Positions 33,665 to 41,203 of a stretch of 64,000 nt of DNA are shown here, one piece after another (positions within the stretch are counted from its first letter, which is position 1; every line of letters starts with the position of its first letter). The notes below the pieces were generated by a model. The model ran no database searches, had not been told where the DNA came from, and saw only the letters and a program-made list of their open reading frames with translations. Made by a program: the position numbers and the translations under genes. The DNA comes from Streptomyces sp. CB02414 (GTDB taxonomy: Bacteria > Actinomycetota > Actinomycetes > Streptomycetales > Streptomycetaceae), in the NCBI RefSeq assembly GCF_001905385.1, contig NZ_LIPF01000014.1, positions 79,684-143,683 of the forward strand, given 5' to 3'.

Positions 33665-33880
33665 TCAGCGGGGACCGCGCCCCGGGGTCAGCACCTCGTC
33701 CAGCACCCGCAGGACGGCCTCGTACGCCATCGTCCGTACGGCGGCATCCCGGGAGCCGTCCGGATCGGTCGGCCGCAGCTCCTCGCTCCGGGCCCGCCAG
33801 GTCCGCTCCTGCTCCACCGCACAGGCCCTCGCCCGGTGCATGCGGCGCAGCAGTTCGTCCGAGTCCACAACATCCGTCAT
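33665..33880 (-). CDS. Small hypothetical protein
   Basis: This 71-aa charged, mostly helical protein (MTDVVDSDELLRRMHRARAC, then MAYEAVLRVLDEVLTPGRG) has GGAGG just upstream of its ATG. No known domain is recognised. It sits 49 nt upstream of the decarboxylase start on the same strand and may be co-transcribed with it. Confidence 0.6.
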   Translation of the reverse strand: MTDVVDSDELLRRMHRARACAVEQERTWRARSEELRPTDPDGSRDAAVRTMAYEAVLRVLDEVLTPGRGPR

Positions 33881-34006
33881 GTCCTCCGCGTACCCCCGAC
33901 GGCCGCCCGGATGGCCCCTGAGCCGTAAGGGGGGCCGGATGTTTGGGGGTACCGGCAGAGGTCAGCCGGAAGTAACGGGTAGTCCCACCGACCAGGGAGC
34001 TGACGG

Positions 34007-34453
34007 ATGAGTGAAAGGCACCCGACCCGACCCGCCGTCGCCCGGCCCGGCGCCGGCCTGCACCGGCCGTGCAAACCCGCCGAGGCACGGCAGACCGTCG
34101 AACGCGTCGTCACCGAGTGCTGCGGCACCCAAGGCCCCGAGGGCCACGCGTCCTGCGACGCGGACGCCCTGTCGGACGCCGTGCTGGTCGCCTCGGAACT
34201 GACCACCAACGCGATCCTGCACGGCGGCGGCATCACCGACTTCCGGGTCGATGTCGTCGGCCCCGGTGTCGAGCTCTCCGTGTGCGACCGGAGCCACGAC
34301 CTTCCGGTGGCCGTGCCGCAGACCGACCCCCAGGGACGCCGCCGCGTCGGCGGCCGGGGCTGGCCGATCGTCTGCCGGCTGGCCCGTGACGTACGCGTGG
34401 CAGACCTTCCGTCGGGAGGCAAGTGCATCACCGTGGTCGTTCCGCTGTCCTGA
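34007..34453 (+). CDS. ATP-binding protein, RsbW-like HATPase (putative anti-sigma factor)
   Basis: This 148-aa GHKL-fold protein has an N box at about 63-72 (VASELTTNAI), a G1 region at about 94-97 (CDRS) and a G2-like GGRGWPIVCRLA. Its N-terminal half contains several Cys residues (CKPAEARQ, ECCGTQ, SCDAD) that could form a redox-sensitive cluster. It precedes a SigB-family sigma gene by 178 bp on the same strand, the classic anti-sigma/sigma arrangement, so that sigma is its likely target. GGGTAC lies at 33947 but no proper -35 partner is visible. Confidence 0.8.
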   Translation: MSERHPTRPAVARPGAGLHRPCKPAEARQTVERVVTECCGTQGPEGHASCDADALSDAVLVASELTTNAILHGGGITDFRVDVVGPGVELSVCDRSHDLPVAVPQTDPQGRRRVGGRGWPIVCRLARDVRVADLPSGGKCITVVVPLS

Positions 34454-34456
34454 GTA

Positions 34457-34468
34457 CTTTTGCAAAAG
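34457..34468. promoter_or_regulatory. AT-rich 12-bp palindrome between anti-sigma-like and sigma genes
   Basis: CTTTTGCAAAAG is perfectly self-complementary, begins 3 nt after the HATPase stop, and stands out in sequence of over 70% GC. It may be an operator for the sigma gene. Confidence 0.4.
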
Positions 34469-34631
34469 CGGAGTTTGTTCCACCGGGGCAGGGGCAGTCG
34501 CAAGTTCGTGCTTCGGACCGGAGGCGCAGCAGCGGGAGCGGTATGGCTGCTCGGGCCCTCCGGGTGAGTGACCCGGCCGGCGCCGCTCCCGCGGAAAGTC
34601 CCCCTGAGACCACCGTTCAGGAGCGATCCGC

Positions 34632-35498
34632 ATGCTCACAGAAACACCCACCGTCCGTCCCGAAACGCTCGGATCCCCCGAAACCACCGCCCCCGCCCGT
34701 CGCCGGCACGACGACGCCCCGGACACCATGGCCCTCTTCGGCCGGCTGGCCGCCCTCGAGGAGGGGCCCGAGCGGGACGCGCTCCGCGACGAACTCGTCG
34801 CCGCGTGGCTGCCCATGGCCCACCGGATCGCCGGCCGTTTCCGCGACCGCGGCGAGTCCATCGAGGACCTGCGCCAGGTCGCCGCTCTGGGCCTGGTCAA
34901 GGCCGTCGACCGCTTCGACCCGGAGCGCGGCGCCTTCGAGAGCTACGCCGTGCCCACCATCACCGGCGAGGTCAAGCGTCACTTCCGCGACCGGATGTGG
35001 GCCCTGCGGGTGCCCCGCCGGGTCCAGGAACTGCGCAACAAGGTGCGGGTGGCGCGGCGCGAGCTCACCCAGAGCCCCGGCAGCCCCGAACCGTCGGTGG
35101 CCGCCATCGCCGCCCACACCGGGCTGACCGAGGACGAGGTCGGCGCCGGGATGGAGGCGCTGGAGAGCTTCAGCACCCTGTCGCTGGACGCCGAACTCTC
35201 GGCCGGCGACGACGGCTACAGCCTCGCGGACACCCTCGGCGCGGCCGACGCCTCGTACGACACGGTGATCGACCGGGAGTCCGCCAAGGAAGGGCTGCGC
35301 AGGCTGCCCGAGCGCGAGCGGGCCATCCTCTACATGCGCTTCTTCGAGGACATGACCCAGAGCCGGATAGCCGACCGCCTGGGCATCTCCCAGATGCACG
35401 TCTCGCGGCTCATCAGCCGCAGCTGCGCCCGGGTCCGGGACGAGGCGATGGGACAGCGGACCGGCCACCGGGGCACCGGCCGGCCGGTGCGGACCTGA
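34632..35498 (+). CDS. RNA polymerase sigma factor, SigB/SigF/SigG family (SigM-like)
   Basis: This 288-aa group 3 sigma factor has region 2 at about 45-125 (ESIEDLRQVAALGLVKAVDR, then FESYAVPTITGEVKRHFRDR), region 3 at about 130-190, and region 4 with LPERERAILYMRFFEDMTQS and the helix-turn-helix GISQMHVSRLISRS. It is a paralogue of the sigma factor at 2880. ATG 34632 follows AGGAG by about 9 nt. By recalled synteny it could be the sigM (SCO7314) orthologue, but the symbol is withheld. The likely regulator is the HATPase at 34007. A DUF5133 gene follows in the same direction. Confidence 0.87.
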   Translation: MLTETPTVRPETLGSPETTAPARRRHDDAPDTMALFGRLAALEEGPERDALRDELVAAWLPMAHRIAGRFRDRGESIEDLRQVAALGLVKAVDRFDPERGAFESYAVPTITGEVKRHFRDRMWALRVPRRVQELRNKVRVARRELTQSPGSPEPSVAAIAAHTGLTEDEVGAGMEALESFSTLSLDAELSAGDDGYSLADTLGAADASYDTVIDRESAKEGLRRLPERERAILYMRFFEDMTQSRIADRLGISQMHVSRLISRSCARVRDEAMGQRTGHRGTGRPVRT

Positions 35499-35529
35499 CG
35501 GACCGGGCGACGGAGGAGGAACGAGACGG

Positions 35530-35763
35530 ATGCTGATGCCCCACCCCGCGGTGCTGCGCGGGCTCCTCGAGGAGTACGAGGCGGCGGCCCTGCACGAACC
35601 CGGCGACGACCTGGGCGGACCCGGTCCCCGGACGCGTGACCTGGCGTACACGCTGTGCGTGTCGACCGGCACGCGCGACGTGCGCCAGGCCCTCGAGGCC
35701 GCCCGGCGGCAACTCGCGGCTCCTCCGGTCCCGGCCCCCGAGCCCGCGGTCGCGGCGGACTGA
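35530..35763 (+). CDS. DUF5133 family protein
   Basis: This 77-aa protein begins MLMPHPAVLRGLLEEYEAAA and contains DLAYTLCVSTGTRDVRQALE, the two hallmarks of Streptomyces DUF5133 proteins, which often lie near SigB-type sigma genes. Function unknown. GGAGGA lies about 9 nt upstream of ATG 35530. It is 31 nt after the sigma gene and probably in its operon. A strong hairpin follows at 35784. Confidence 0.82.
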   Translation: MLMPHPAVLRGLLEEYEAAALHEPGDDLGGPGPRTRDLAYTLCVSTGTRDVRQALEAARRQLAAPPVPAPEPAVAAD

Positions 35764-35783
35764 CCTCGAGGACGGCTGGTGGA

Positions 35784-35822
35784 CCGGCTGCCCGCACACC
35801 TCCGTGGTGTGCGGGCAGCCGG
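35784..35822 (+). terminator. Long hairpin after the sigma/DUF5133 unit
   Basis: CCGGCTGCCCGCACAC (35784-35799) pairs perfectly with GTGTGCGGGCAGCCGG (35807-35822) over a 7-nt loop, 20 nt after the DUF5133 stop. It has no U tract, which is usual for Streptomyces terminators. Confidence 0.7.
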
Positions 35823-35943
35823 CGTGTCCGCGCGTACGGGGGGGCGGAAGCCGGGTCCGTGAGCCCCGACGCCGGTGACGACCGGGAGCCGGGTGTGCGG
35901 CCGGGAAGCCGGGGCATCCGCTGTCCCGGAGGGGAGGCTCACG

Positions 35944-36777
35944 ATGAACGCACGTGTTCTCGCACATTCCGGCCGCGGCCGGGCCCGCCGGGCCGCGAAC
36001 GGCTCGGCCGCCGAGGGGGCCGCCCGGGCGGGACTCACCGCCCGCGGCGTCATCTACCTGCTGGTCGGCGTACTCGCGCTGCAGATCGCCTTCGGCACCG
36101 GCAACCGGCAGGCCGACCGGGGCGGCGCCCTGGCCGAGCTGGCGGACAAGCCGTTCGGCGCCGTACTGCTGTGGGCGCTGGGCGCCGGACTCGTCGGCAT
36201 GGCCCTGTGGCGGCTGTCCGAAGCGGTCTTCGGCGTCACGGGCAAGGACGGCCACACGGCCAGGAAGCGGCTCCCGGCCGCCGCCCGGTGCGTGTTCTAC
36301 GCCTTCGTCGCCTACTCCGTCCTCGCCTTCGCGGCCGGCTCCGGCGGCAGCGGCTCCAGCGACCGGCAGTCCCGGGACGTCACCGCCAGGGTCATGGAGA
36401 TGCCCGGCGGGCGCTGGATCGTGGGCGTGGCCGGCGCCGCGATCGCCGTCGCCGGCGTCGTCATCGCCGTACAGGCGCTGCGCCGCAGCTACCACAAGAA
36501 GCTGAAACTCGGCGCGCTGAGCCCCCGGGCCCGGCGGCTGGTCGACGTGACCGGCGTCGGTGGCGGAACGGCCCGCGGGCTCGTCTTCGCCGCGGCGGGC
36601 GCCTTCGCCGTACGGGCCGCCGTCGACTACGCGCCCGACAGGGCCAAGGGCCTCGACGACACCCTGCGCTCCTTCGCCGACACCCCGCTCGGCCCCTGGC
36701 TGCTGGTCTGCGTCGCCGCGGGCCTCGTGCTGTTCGGCGTGTTCTCCTTCGCCCTCGCACGCTGGCGCCGGGTCTGA
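35944..36777 (+). CDS. DUF1206 domain integral membrane protein
   Basis: This 277-aa protein consists of three DUF1206 repeats of two membrane helices each. Repeat starts are visible as ARAGLTARGVIYLLVGVLAL, KRLPAAARCVFYAFVAYSVL and GGGTARGLVFAAAGAFAVRA. A short basic N-terminus precedes them. Function is unknown. ATG 35944 follows GGGGAGG at good spacing; an upstream ATG at 35875 has no site. Confidence 0.87.
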   Translation: MNARVLAHSGRGRARRAANGSAAEGAARAGLTARGVIYLLVGVLALQIAFGTGNRQADRGGALAELADKPFGAVLLWALGAGLVGMALWRLSEAVFGVTGKDGHTARKRLPAAARCVFYAFVAYSVLAFAAGSGGSGSSDRQSRDVTARVMEMPGGRWIVGVAGAAIAVAGVVIAVQALRRSYHKKLKLGALSPRARRLVDVTGVGGGTARGLVFAAAGAFAVRAAVDYAPDRAKGLDDTLRSFADTPLGPWLLVCVAAGLVLFGVFSFALARWRRV

Positions 36778-36805
36778 GCCGCGCGGAGGGGGGAACACGG
36801 GGCGA

Positions 36806-37240
36806 ATGAACGAACACGAGATTCCTCCGCCGGACGGACGTCCCGTGGACGTCTACCTCGACCTCCTGCGCGTACGCATGGAGAACGACGACTACCAGCT
36901 CCTGCTCAGCGTGGTCGAACCGGTCCTCCAGGCCATCGACGAGCACCAGATGCCCACCATCGACTTCTCCCTGGACGGGGACAGCGCCGAGGCGCTGCCC
37001 CAGGAGATCAGGGACGAGGCCGCGCTGGTCATCGCCACCGCGGTCACCGGCCGCCTGGACAACGAGGTCGTGGAAATCAGCACCGACGTGACCGGCCCGG
37101 TCCGGGTCGTCACCGACGCGGCCACCGCCTCCGACCCCGAGCGCCTCGGCGAGATCGCCGACTACCTCAAGGAACGCCACCAGCAGAACGAGGAACTGCG
37201 CGGCATAGCCGAGGCCAGCGGTCTGCCCAGCGACTTCTGA
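36806..37240 (+). CDS. Conserved hypothetical protein
   Basis: This 144-aa acidic soluble protein is not recognised. It starts MNEHEIPPPDGRPVDVYLDL and is rich in Glu/Asp, with long helices (DYQLLLSVVEPVLQAIDEHQ; RLGEIADYLKERHQQNEELR). GGAGGGGGG lies upstream of the ATG. It follows the DUF1206 gene by 28 nt, so the two may form an operon, and it ends 4 nt from the convergent FUSC gene. Confidence 0.65.
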   Translation: MNEHEIPPPDGRPVDVYLDLLRVRMENDDYQLLLSVVEPVLQAIDEHQMPTIDFSLDGDSAEALPQEIRDEAALVIATAVTGRLDNEVVEISTDVTGPVRVVTDAATASDPERLGEIADYLKERHQQNEELRGIAEASGLPSDF

Positions 37241-37244
37241 CCCT

Positions 37245-39491
37245 TCACCGCTTCGGCGTCGCCACGGGCACGCCGAGCGGCCGGGCCAGGCCGACCACGG
37301 CCTCGTCCAGACGCTCCAGGTGCCGCAGTACCCGCCCGGTGATCCGGCCGTACCGCGGCACCCCGCCCGCCTCGAACTGCAGCAGCGAGGCGATGCTGGG
37401 ACCGGTCTCCACCCCCGTGTCCGCGTCCTCGTCGGCGACGCGCGCGGCGATCGCCTCGATGTTGCGCACCGTGCGCCGCACCGCCCCGCGCAGCCGCGGG
37501 TCCGCCGCGATCGACGGGTGGGTGGGCAGCAGCTCGGCCGTCGCGGCCAGCGACCGCGCGTGGTACGCGCACGTCTCCAGCAGCGCCACCACGTACTGGG
37601 CGGTGTTACGGCGGGCCCGCAGCGGCGTGATCGGATGTGTCAGCGGCGAGGTGGCGGCCCGCAGGTCGCCCAGCGCCTGGTCCAGCTCCCGCGCCTTGTC
37701 CAGCAGATCGGCCGCCGGCCCGCCGCTGAGCTGGTCCACGGCACCCTCGGTGACGTCGGTGAGCCGCTCCAGCACCGTGCCGAGCAGTTCGTTGGTACGG
37801 CGGTCGGTGCGTATCGGCAGCACCAGCGCCGCCGCGACGATCCCGCAGGCCGCGCCGAGCGCCGTCTCCTCGATGCGCAGCACCAGCACCGACAGGCTGT
37901 AGGTGTGCAGCAGGGTGTACAACAGGCCCAGCATCGCCGTCACGAAGAACGACATCAGCGTGTACGACAGCGGCGCCGTGTAGAACATCGCGAAGATGAG
38001 CAGCAGCACCAGCCCGAACGCGATCCAGGTGTGGTCGCCGACCAGGCCGGCCAGCACGATGCCGGCCACCACCCCGAACAGGGTGCCCAGCACCCTGCGG
38101 TAGCCCTTGACGAGGATCTCCCCGGTGGACGCCGTGTTCAGGAAGACGATCCAGCACGCGAGCACCGCCCAGTACCAGCGCTGCGAGGACAGGAACTCCC
38201 CGCCGACGATGGCCAGCGAGGACCCCACCGAGACCTGCACCGCGGCCCGCGTGGTGGGCCGCCGCAGCCCGGTCGGTTCCTCCTCCTTCGCCTCCTCCTC
38301 GCCGGCGTCGATCGCGGCGTCCTCGGCGTCCAGCTCCTCCCGGGACCTGGTGGTCGCCGGGGTGTCGTCCGACTCGTCCTGGGGCCCGTCCAGGGCGATC
38401 CTGAGGCCCATGACCGCCCTCGCGGCCTCACCGACGCCGCGGAACACGTCCTGGACGGCCGGGATCGCCTCCGGCAGGTTCTCCTCGTCGCGGTAACCGA
38501 GCAGCCGGTTGCGCAGGTGGGACAGCGCGGTGCCGCGCGCCTCGGCGGGCGGCCGCAGCACCAGCGTGCGCAGCGCCCCCAGGTCCCGGCGCAGCACCTC
38601 CGTGGCCTCGCCGGGCGCCGGCGAACTGCCCACCGACGGCGCCGGCGCACCCGGCAGGTGCAGGGTCAGGGTGTCCGCCCGCTCGGCGCTGCGCGCGGTC
38701 AGCAGCAGCAGGCCCAGCCGCTCGGCCGCGATCTCGGCGTCCGCGATGCGCCGCTGCACCAGACGCGCGGTGGACGCGTCCGGAGTGCCGTCCTCCAGCC
38801 GCGACTGGATCATCAGGGCCGTCTCGTGCAGGCGCGCGGTGCCGTCCCGCAGGTGCTCCAGCGCCCGGTCGATCCCGTCCGGCCCGGCGTCCAGCAGCTC
38901 GATCTGCGTGGCGATCAGCTGGGCCAGCCGCGCGCGGAAGGCCTGCCGCAGCCGCTGGAGGATGCCCGCCGGTGTCGCCGGCACCACGGCGAAGCGCACC
39001 ACCGCACTGCACGCGAACGCCACCGCGATGGCACCCAGGAGCCCCGGCAGCACCGACGGGTCGCCGCCGACGAACAGGGAGACGAAGTAGACCTGGAACC
39101 CGATCAGCCCGAGCGCCGTGCCGCGGTCGCCGAACCGTCTCACGAAGACGGCGAAGAAGATGAGGACGACGAAGAAGGCGTCGCCGACGACGACCCGTGA
39201 GGTGAGCAGCGAGCTGACCGACACCGAGGCCAGGGCGACGGGCAGTCCCAGCGCCAGCGTGACCGCCTGGGCGCCGAGCTCCTTCTCGCGGATGGCGAAG
39301 GTGGCGACCATCGCCGCCATGGCGCCCGCGACCAGATGGGTGACGTCCGCGCCGAACGCGGCGAGCACACCCAGCGCCAGAGCGATGGCGCCCACCGTCC
39401 GCAGGCCCGCCGTCAGCCGCAGCAGCCCCGGGTCGGACGCGGCGATCCGGTCCCGCAGCCGTGTCCGCACCGAGCGCCCCGCTGCCTTCAC
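37245..39491 (-). CDS. FUSC family membrane protein (aromatic-acid-exporter-like)
   Basis: This protein of about 748 aa has two hydrophobic halves, each with about five to six helices (about 20-165 and 410-560), separated by a long soluble helical region and followed by a soluble C-terminus. That is the architecture of FUSC/YccS/AaeB proteins, which export aromatic or other organic acids. The second half has the conserved RWYWAVLACWIVFLNTAST and YRRVLGTLFGVVAGI segments. GTG 39491 follows GGAGA by 9 nt; GTG 39503 is a possible longer start without room for a site. Substrate unknown. Confidence 0.83.
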   Translation of the reverse strand: MKAAGRSVRTRLRDRIAASDPGLLRLTAGLRTVGAIALALGVLAAFGADVTHLVAGAMAAMVATFAIREKELGAQAVTLALGLPVALASVSVSSLLTSRVVVGDAFFVVLIFFAVFVRRFGDRGTALGLIGFQVYFVSLFVGGDPSVLPGLLGAIAVAFACSAVVRFAVVPATPAGILQRLRQAFRARLAQLIATQIELLDAGPDGIDRALEHLRDGTARLHETALMIQSRLEDGTPDASTARLVQRRIADAEIAAERLGLLLLTARSAERADTLTLHLPGAPAPSVGSSPAPGEATEVLRRDLGALRTLVLRPPAEARGTALSHLRNRLLGYRDEENLPEAIPAVQDVFRGVGEAARAVMGLRIALDGPQDESDDTPATTRSREELDAEDAAIDAGEEEAKEEEPTGLRRPTTRAAVQVSVGSSLAIVGGEFLSSQRWYWAVLACWIVFLNTASTGEILVKGYRRVLGTLFGVVAGIVLAGLVGDHTWIAFGLVLLLIFAMFYTAPLSYTLMSFFVTAMLGLLYTLLHTYSLSVLVLRIEETALGAACGIVAAALVLPIRTDRRTNELLGTVLERLTDVTEGAVDQLSGGPAADLLDKARELDQALGDLRAATSPLTHPITPLRARRNTAQYVVALLETCAYHARSLAATAELLPTHPSIAADPRLRGAVRRTVRNIEAIAARVADEDADTGVETGPSIASLLQFEAGGVPRYGRITGRVLRHLERLDEAVVGLARPLGVPVATPKR

Positions 39492-39593
39492 GCCGCCGTA
39501 CACTCTCCCGACTCACACGCCCGACTCCCGGCCGGTTCACGCCGAGATCCACTTCTCAGGATGTCATGCCGCGCGCCCGTCCCCGCCACGGGG

Positions 39594-40970
39594 TCACAGC
39601 CGTGCCCGGCCCGCCTCCGCGACGCGCTCCTGCACCTGTTCCGGCGTCAGGTAGGCGTCCGTGTACTCGAAGTCCCGCAGCTTGGCCGGCTTGCGGGCCT
39701 GGAAGCCGGTGCGCACGAAATCGTCGCCCGCCACCGCGTTGAGCGCCCAGTTGGCCGCCACCCGCGCCTTGGCCACGCCCGTGCGCAGCGCCGACCAGTG
39801 GTAGCCGCGGGCCACCGCCTGGGCCGGCAGGCCCTTCAGTTCGACACCGAGCGGCTTGGAGACCGCGTCGGTGCCGCCGAGGTCGACGACGAGACCCAGG
39901 TCCTTGTGGACGTAGGGCCGCATCGGCTGGTTGCGCAGGGTGGCGATGACGTTCTCGGCGACGTGCCGGCCCTGCCGCATGGCGTGCTGGGCGGTGGGCG
40001 GGCAGACGGCGCCCTCCTGGCCCTTGGCGAGGTCGGGCACGGCCGCGGAGTCGCCGAGCGCGAACACCCCGTCGTGGTCGGGCAGGCACATCTCGGCGGT
40101 CACCGCGAGCCGTCCTCTGACCGTCTCCGCGCCGAGCGTGGCGATCAGCGGGCTCGCCACCACACCGGCGGTCCAGATCAGCGTGCGGGTGGGCACCACC
40201 CGGCCGTTGGTGAAGGTGACCTCCTCGGGGCCGGCCTTCTCGATGGAGACGCCGAGCGAGATCTCGATGCCGCGCCGGGTGAGCACCTCCTGCGCGTCGC
40301 GCCCGAGCTTCTCGCCGAGCTCCGGCATGAGCTTGGGCGCGATGTCGATCAGGTGCCACTTGATCAGGCCCGGGTCGAGCCGGCTGTATCGCTTGACGGC
40401 CGCGTGCGTCAGCCGCTGCAGACAGGCCGCGGTCTCGGTGCCCGCGTACCCGCCGCCGACCACCACGAACTGCAGCCGCGAGGCCCGCTCCACGGGATCC
40501 TGGCTGGCGTCGGCGAGGTCGAGCTGCGCGATGACGTGGTCACGGATGTACGCGGCCTCCGCCAGCGTCTTCATGCCGAACGCGTGGTCGGTCAGCCCCG
40601 GGATGTCGAAGGTGCGGGTGATGCTGCCGGGCGCCAGCACGATGTAGTCGTACGGCTCATTGACGATCTGGTCGGTGATGGTGCGCACCACGCACACCTT
40701 CGCCTTGAGGTCCACGCCGATGGCGCCGCCCGGGATGATCCGGGTGCGGTACTTGCTGCTGCGGCGCAGGGACAGCGCGATCGACTGGGGAGTCAGCACA
40801 CCGGACGCCACCTGGGGCAGCAGCGGCAGATAGAGCTGGTAGGAGAAGGGTGTCACCAAGGTGATCTCGGCCTCGCCGGGGGAGAGCCTGCGCTCCAGAC
40901 GACGGACGCACTCCACGCCGGCGAAACCTGCGCCGACCACCAGGATCCTGGGTCGTGTCACGGTGTTCAT
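39594..40970 (-). CDS. NAD(P)/FAD-dependent oxidoreductase, type II NADH dehydrogenase-like
   Basis: This 458-aa flavoprotein of the NDH-2 family transfers electrons from NADH to quinone at the inner face of the membrane without pumping protons. The FAD motif is ILVVGAGFAGVECVRRLE, the NAD motif FVVVGGGYAGTETAACLQ, and the second FAD motif DGVFALGDSAAVPD. TPFSYQLYLPLLPQVASG is the usual substrate-side motif. ATG 40970 has AAAGGG upstream. Between it and the upstream phosphatase is a 233-bp gap with a perfect 17-bp inverted repeat at 40997-41013, a possible operator. Confidence 0.87.
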   Translation of the reverse strand: MNTVTRPRILVVGAGFAGVECVRRLERRLSPGEAEITLVTPFSYQLYLPLLPQVASGVLTPQSIALSLRRSSKYRTRIIPGGAIGVDLKAKVCVVRTITDQIVNEPYDYIVLAPGSITRTFDIPGLTDHAFGMKTLAEAAYIRDHVIAQLDLADASQDPVERASRLQFVVVGGGYAGTETAACLQRLTHAAVKRYSRLDPGLIKWHLIDIAPKLMPELGEKLGRDAQEVLTRRGIEISLGVSIEKAGPEEVTFTNGRVVPTRTLIWTAGVVASPLIATLGAETVRGRLAVTAEMCLPDHDGVFALGDSAAVPDLAKGQEGAVCPPTAQHAMRQGRHVAENVIATLRNQPMRPYVHKDLGLVVDLGGTDAVSKPLGVELKGLPAQAVARGYHWSALRTGVAKARVAANWALNAVAGDDFVRTGFQARKPAKLRDFEYTDAYLTPEQVQERVAEAGRARL

Positions 40971-40996
40971 CCCTTTCTGCGGCTCCGGGGGTCTGC

Positions 40997-41013
40997 CGCG
41001 AACGCCGTTCGCG
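40997..41013 (-). promoter_or_regulatory. 17-bp inverted repeat upstream of the NDH-2 gene
   Basis: CGCGAACG-C-CGTTCGCG is perfectly symmetric and lies 27-43 nt before the NDH-2 ATG. The GAAC/GTTC core resembles Rex- or ClgR-like sites but fits neither spacing exactly. Confidence 0.45.
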
Positions 41014-41203
41014 TGCCCCCGGATCGCTCTTTCGCACCTCGTCGATCCCATCGCGCCCGCCCGGATCCGGCCAGCCGGGCGCGGCAGGCAGGCGACACCT
41101 CCTGATCACCACCATGCCCCGCCCCGGCCCGGAGCGCACCGGGCGGGGGTGAACGGGCGGGAACTTTCCGGTGGGCGAGCGGTGCCCGGCCGGCGGAGCG
41201 GGG

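Noticed and set aside
33941..33952. GGGTAC upstream of the HATPase at 34007 as a SigB-type promoter
   Set aside because: No GNNT lies 14-16 nt upstream, so the -35 half is missing.
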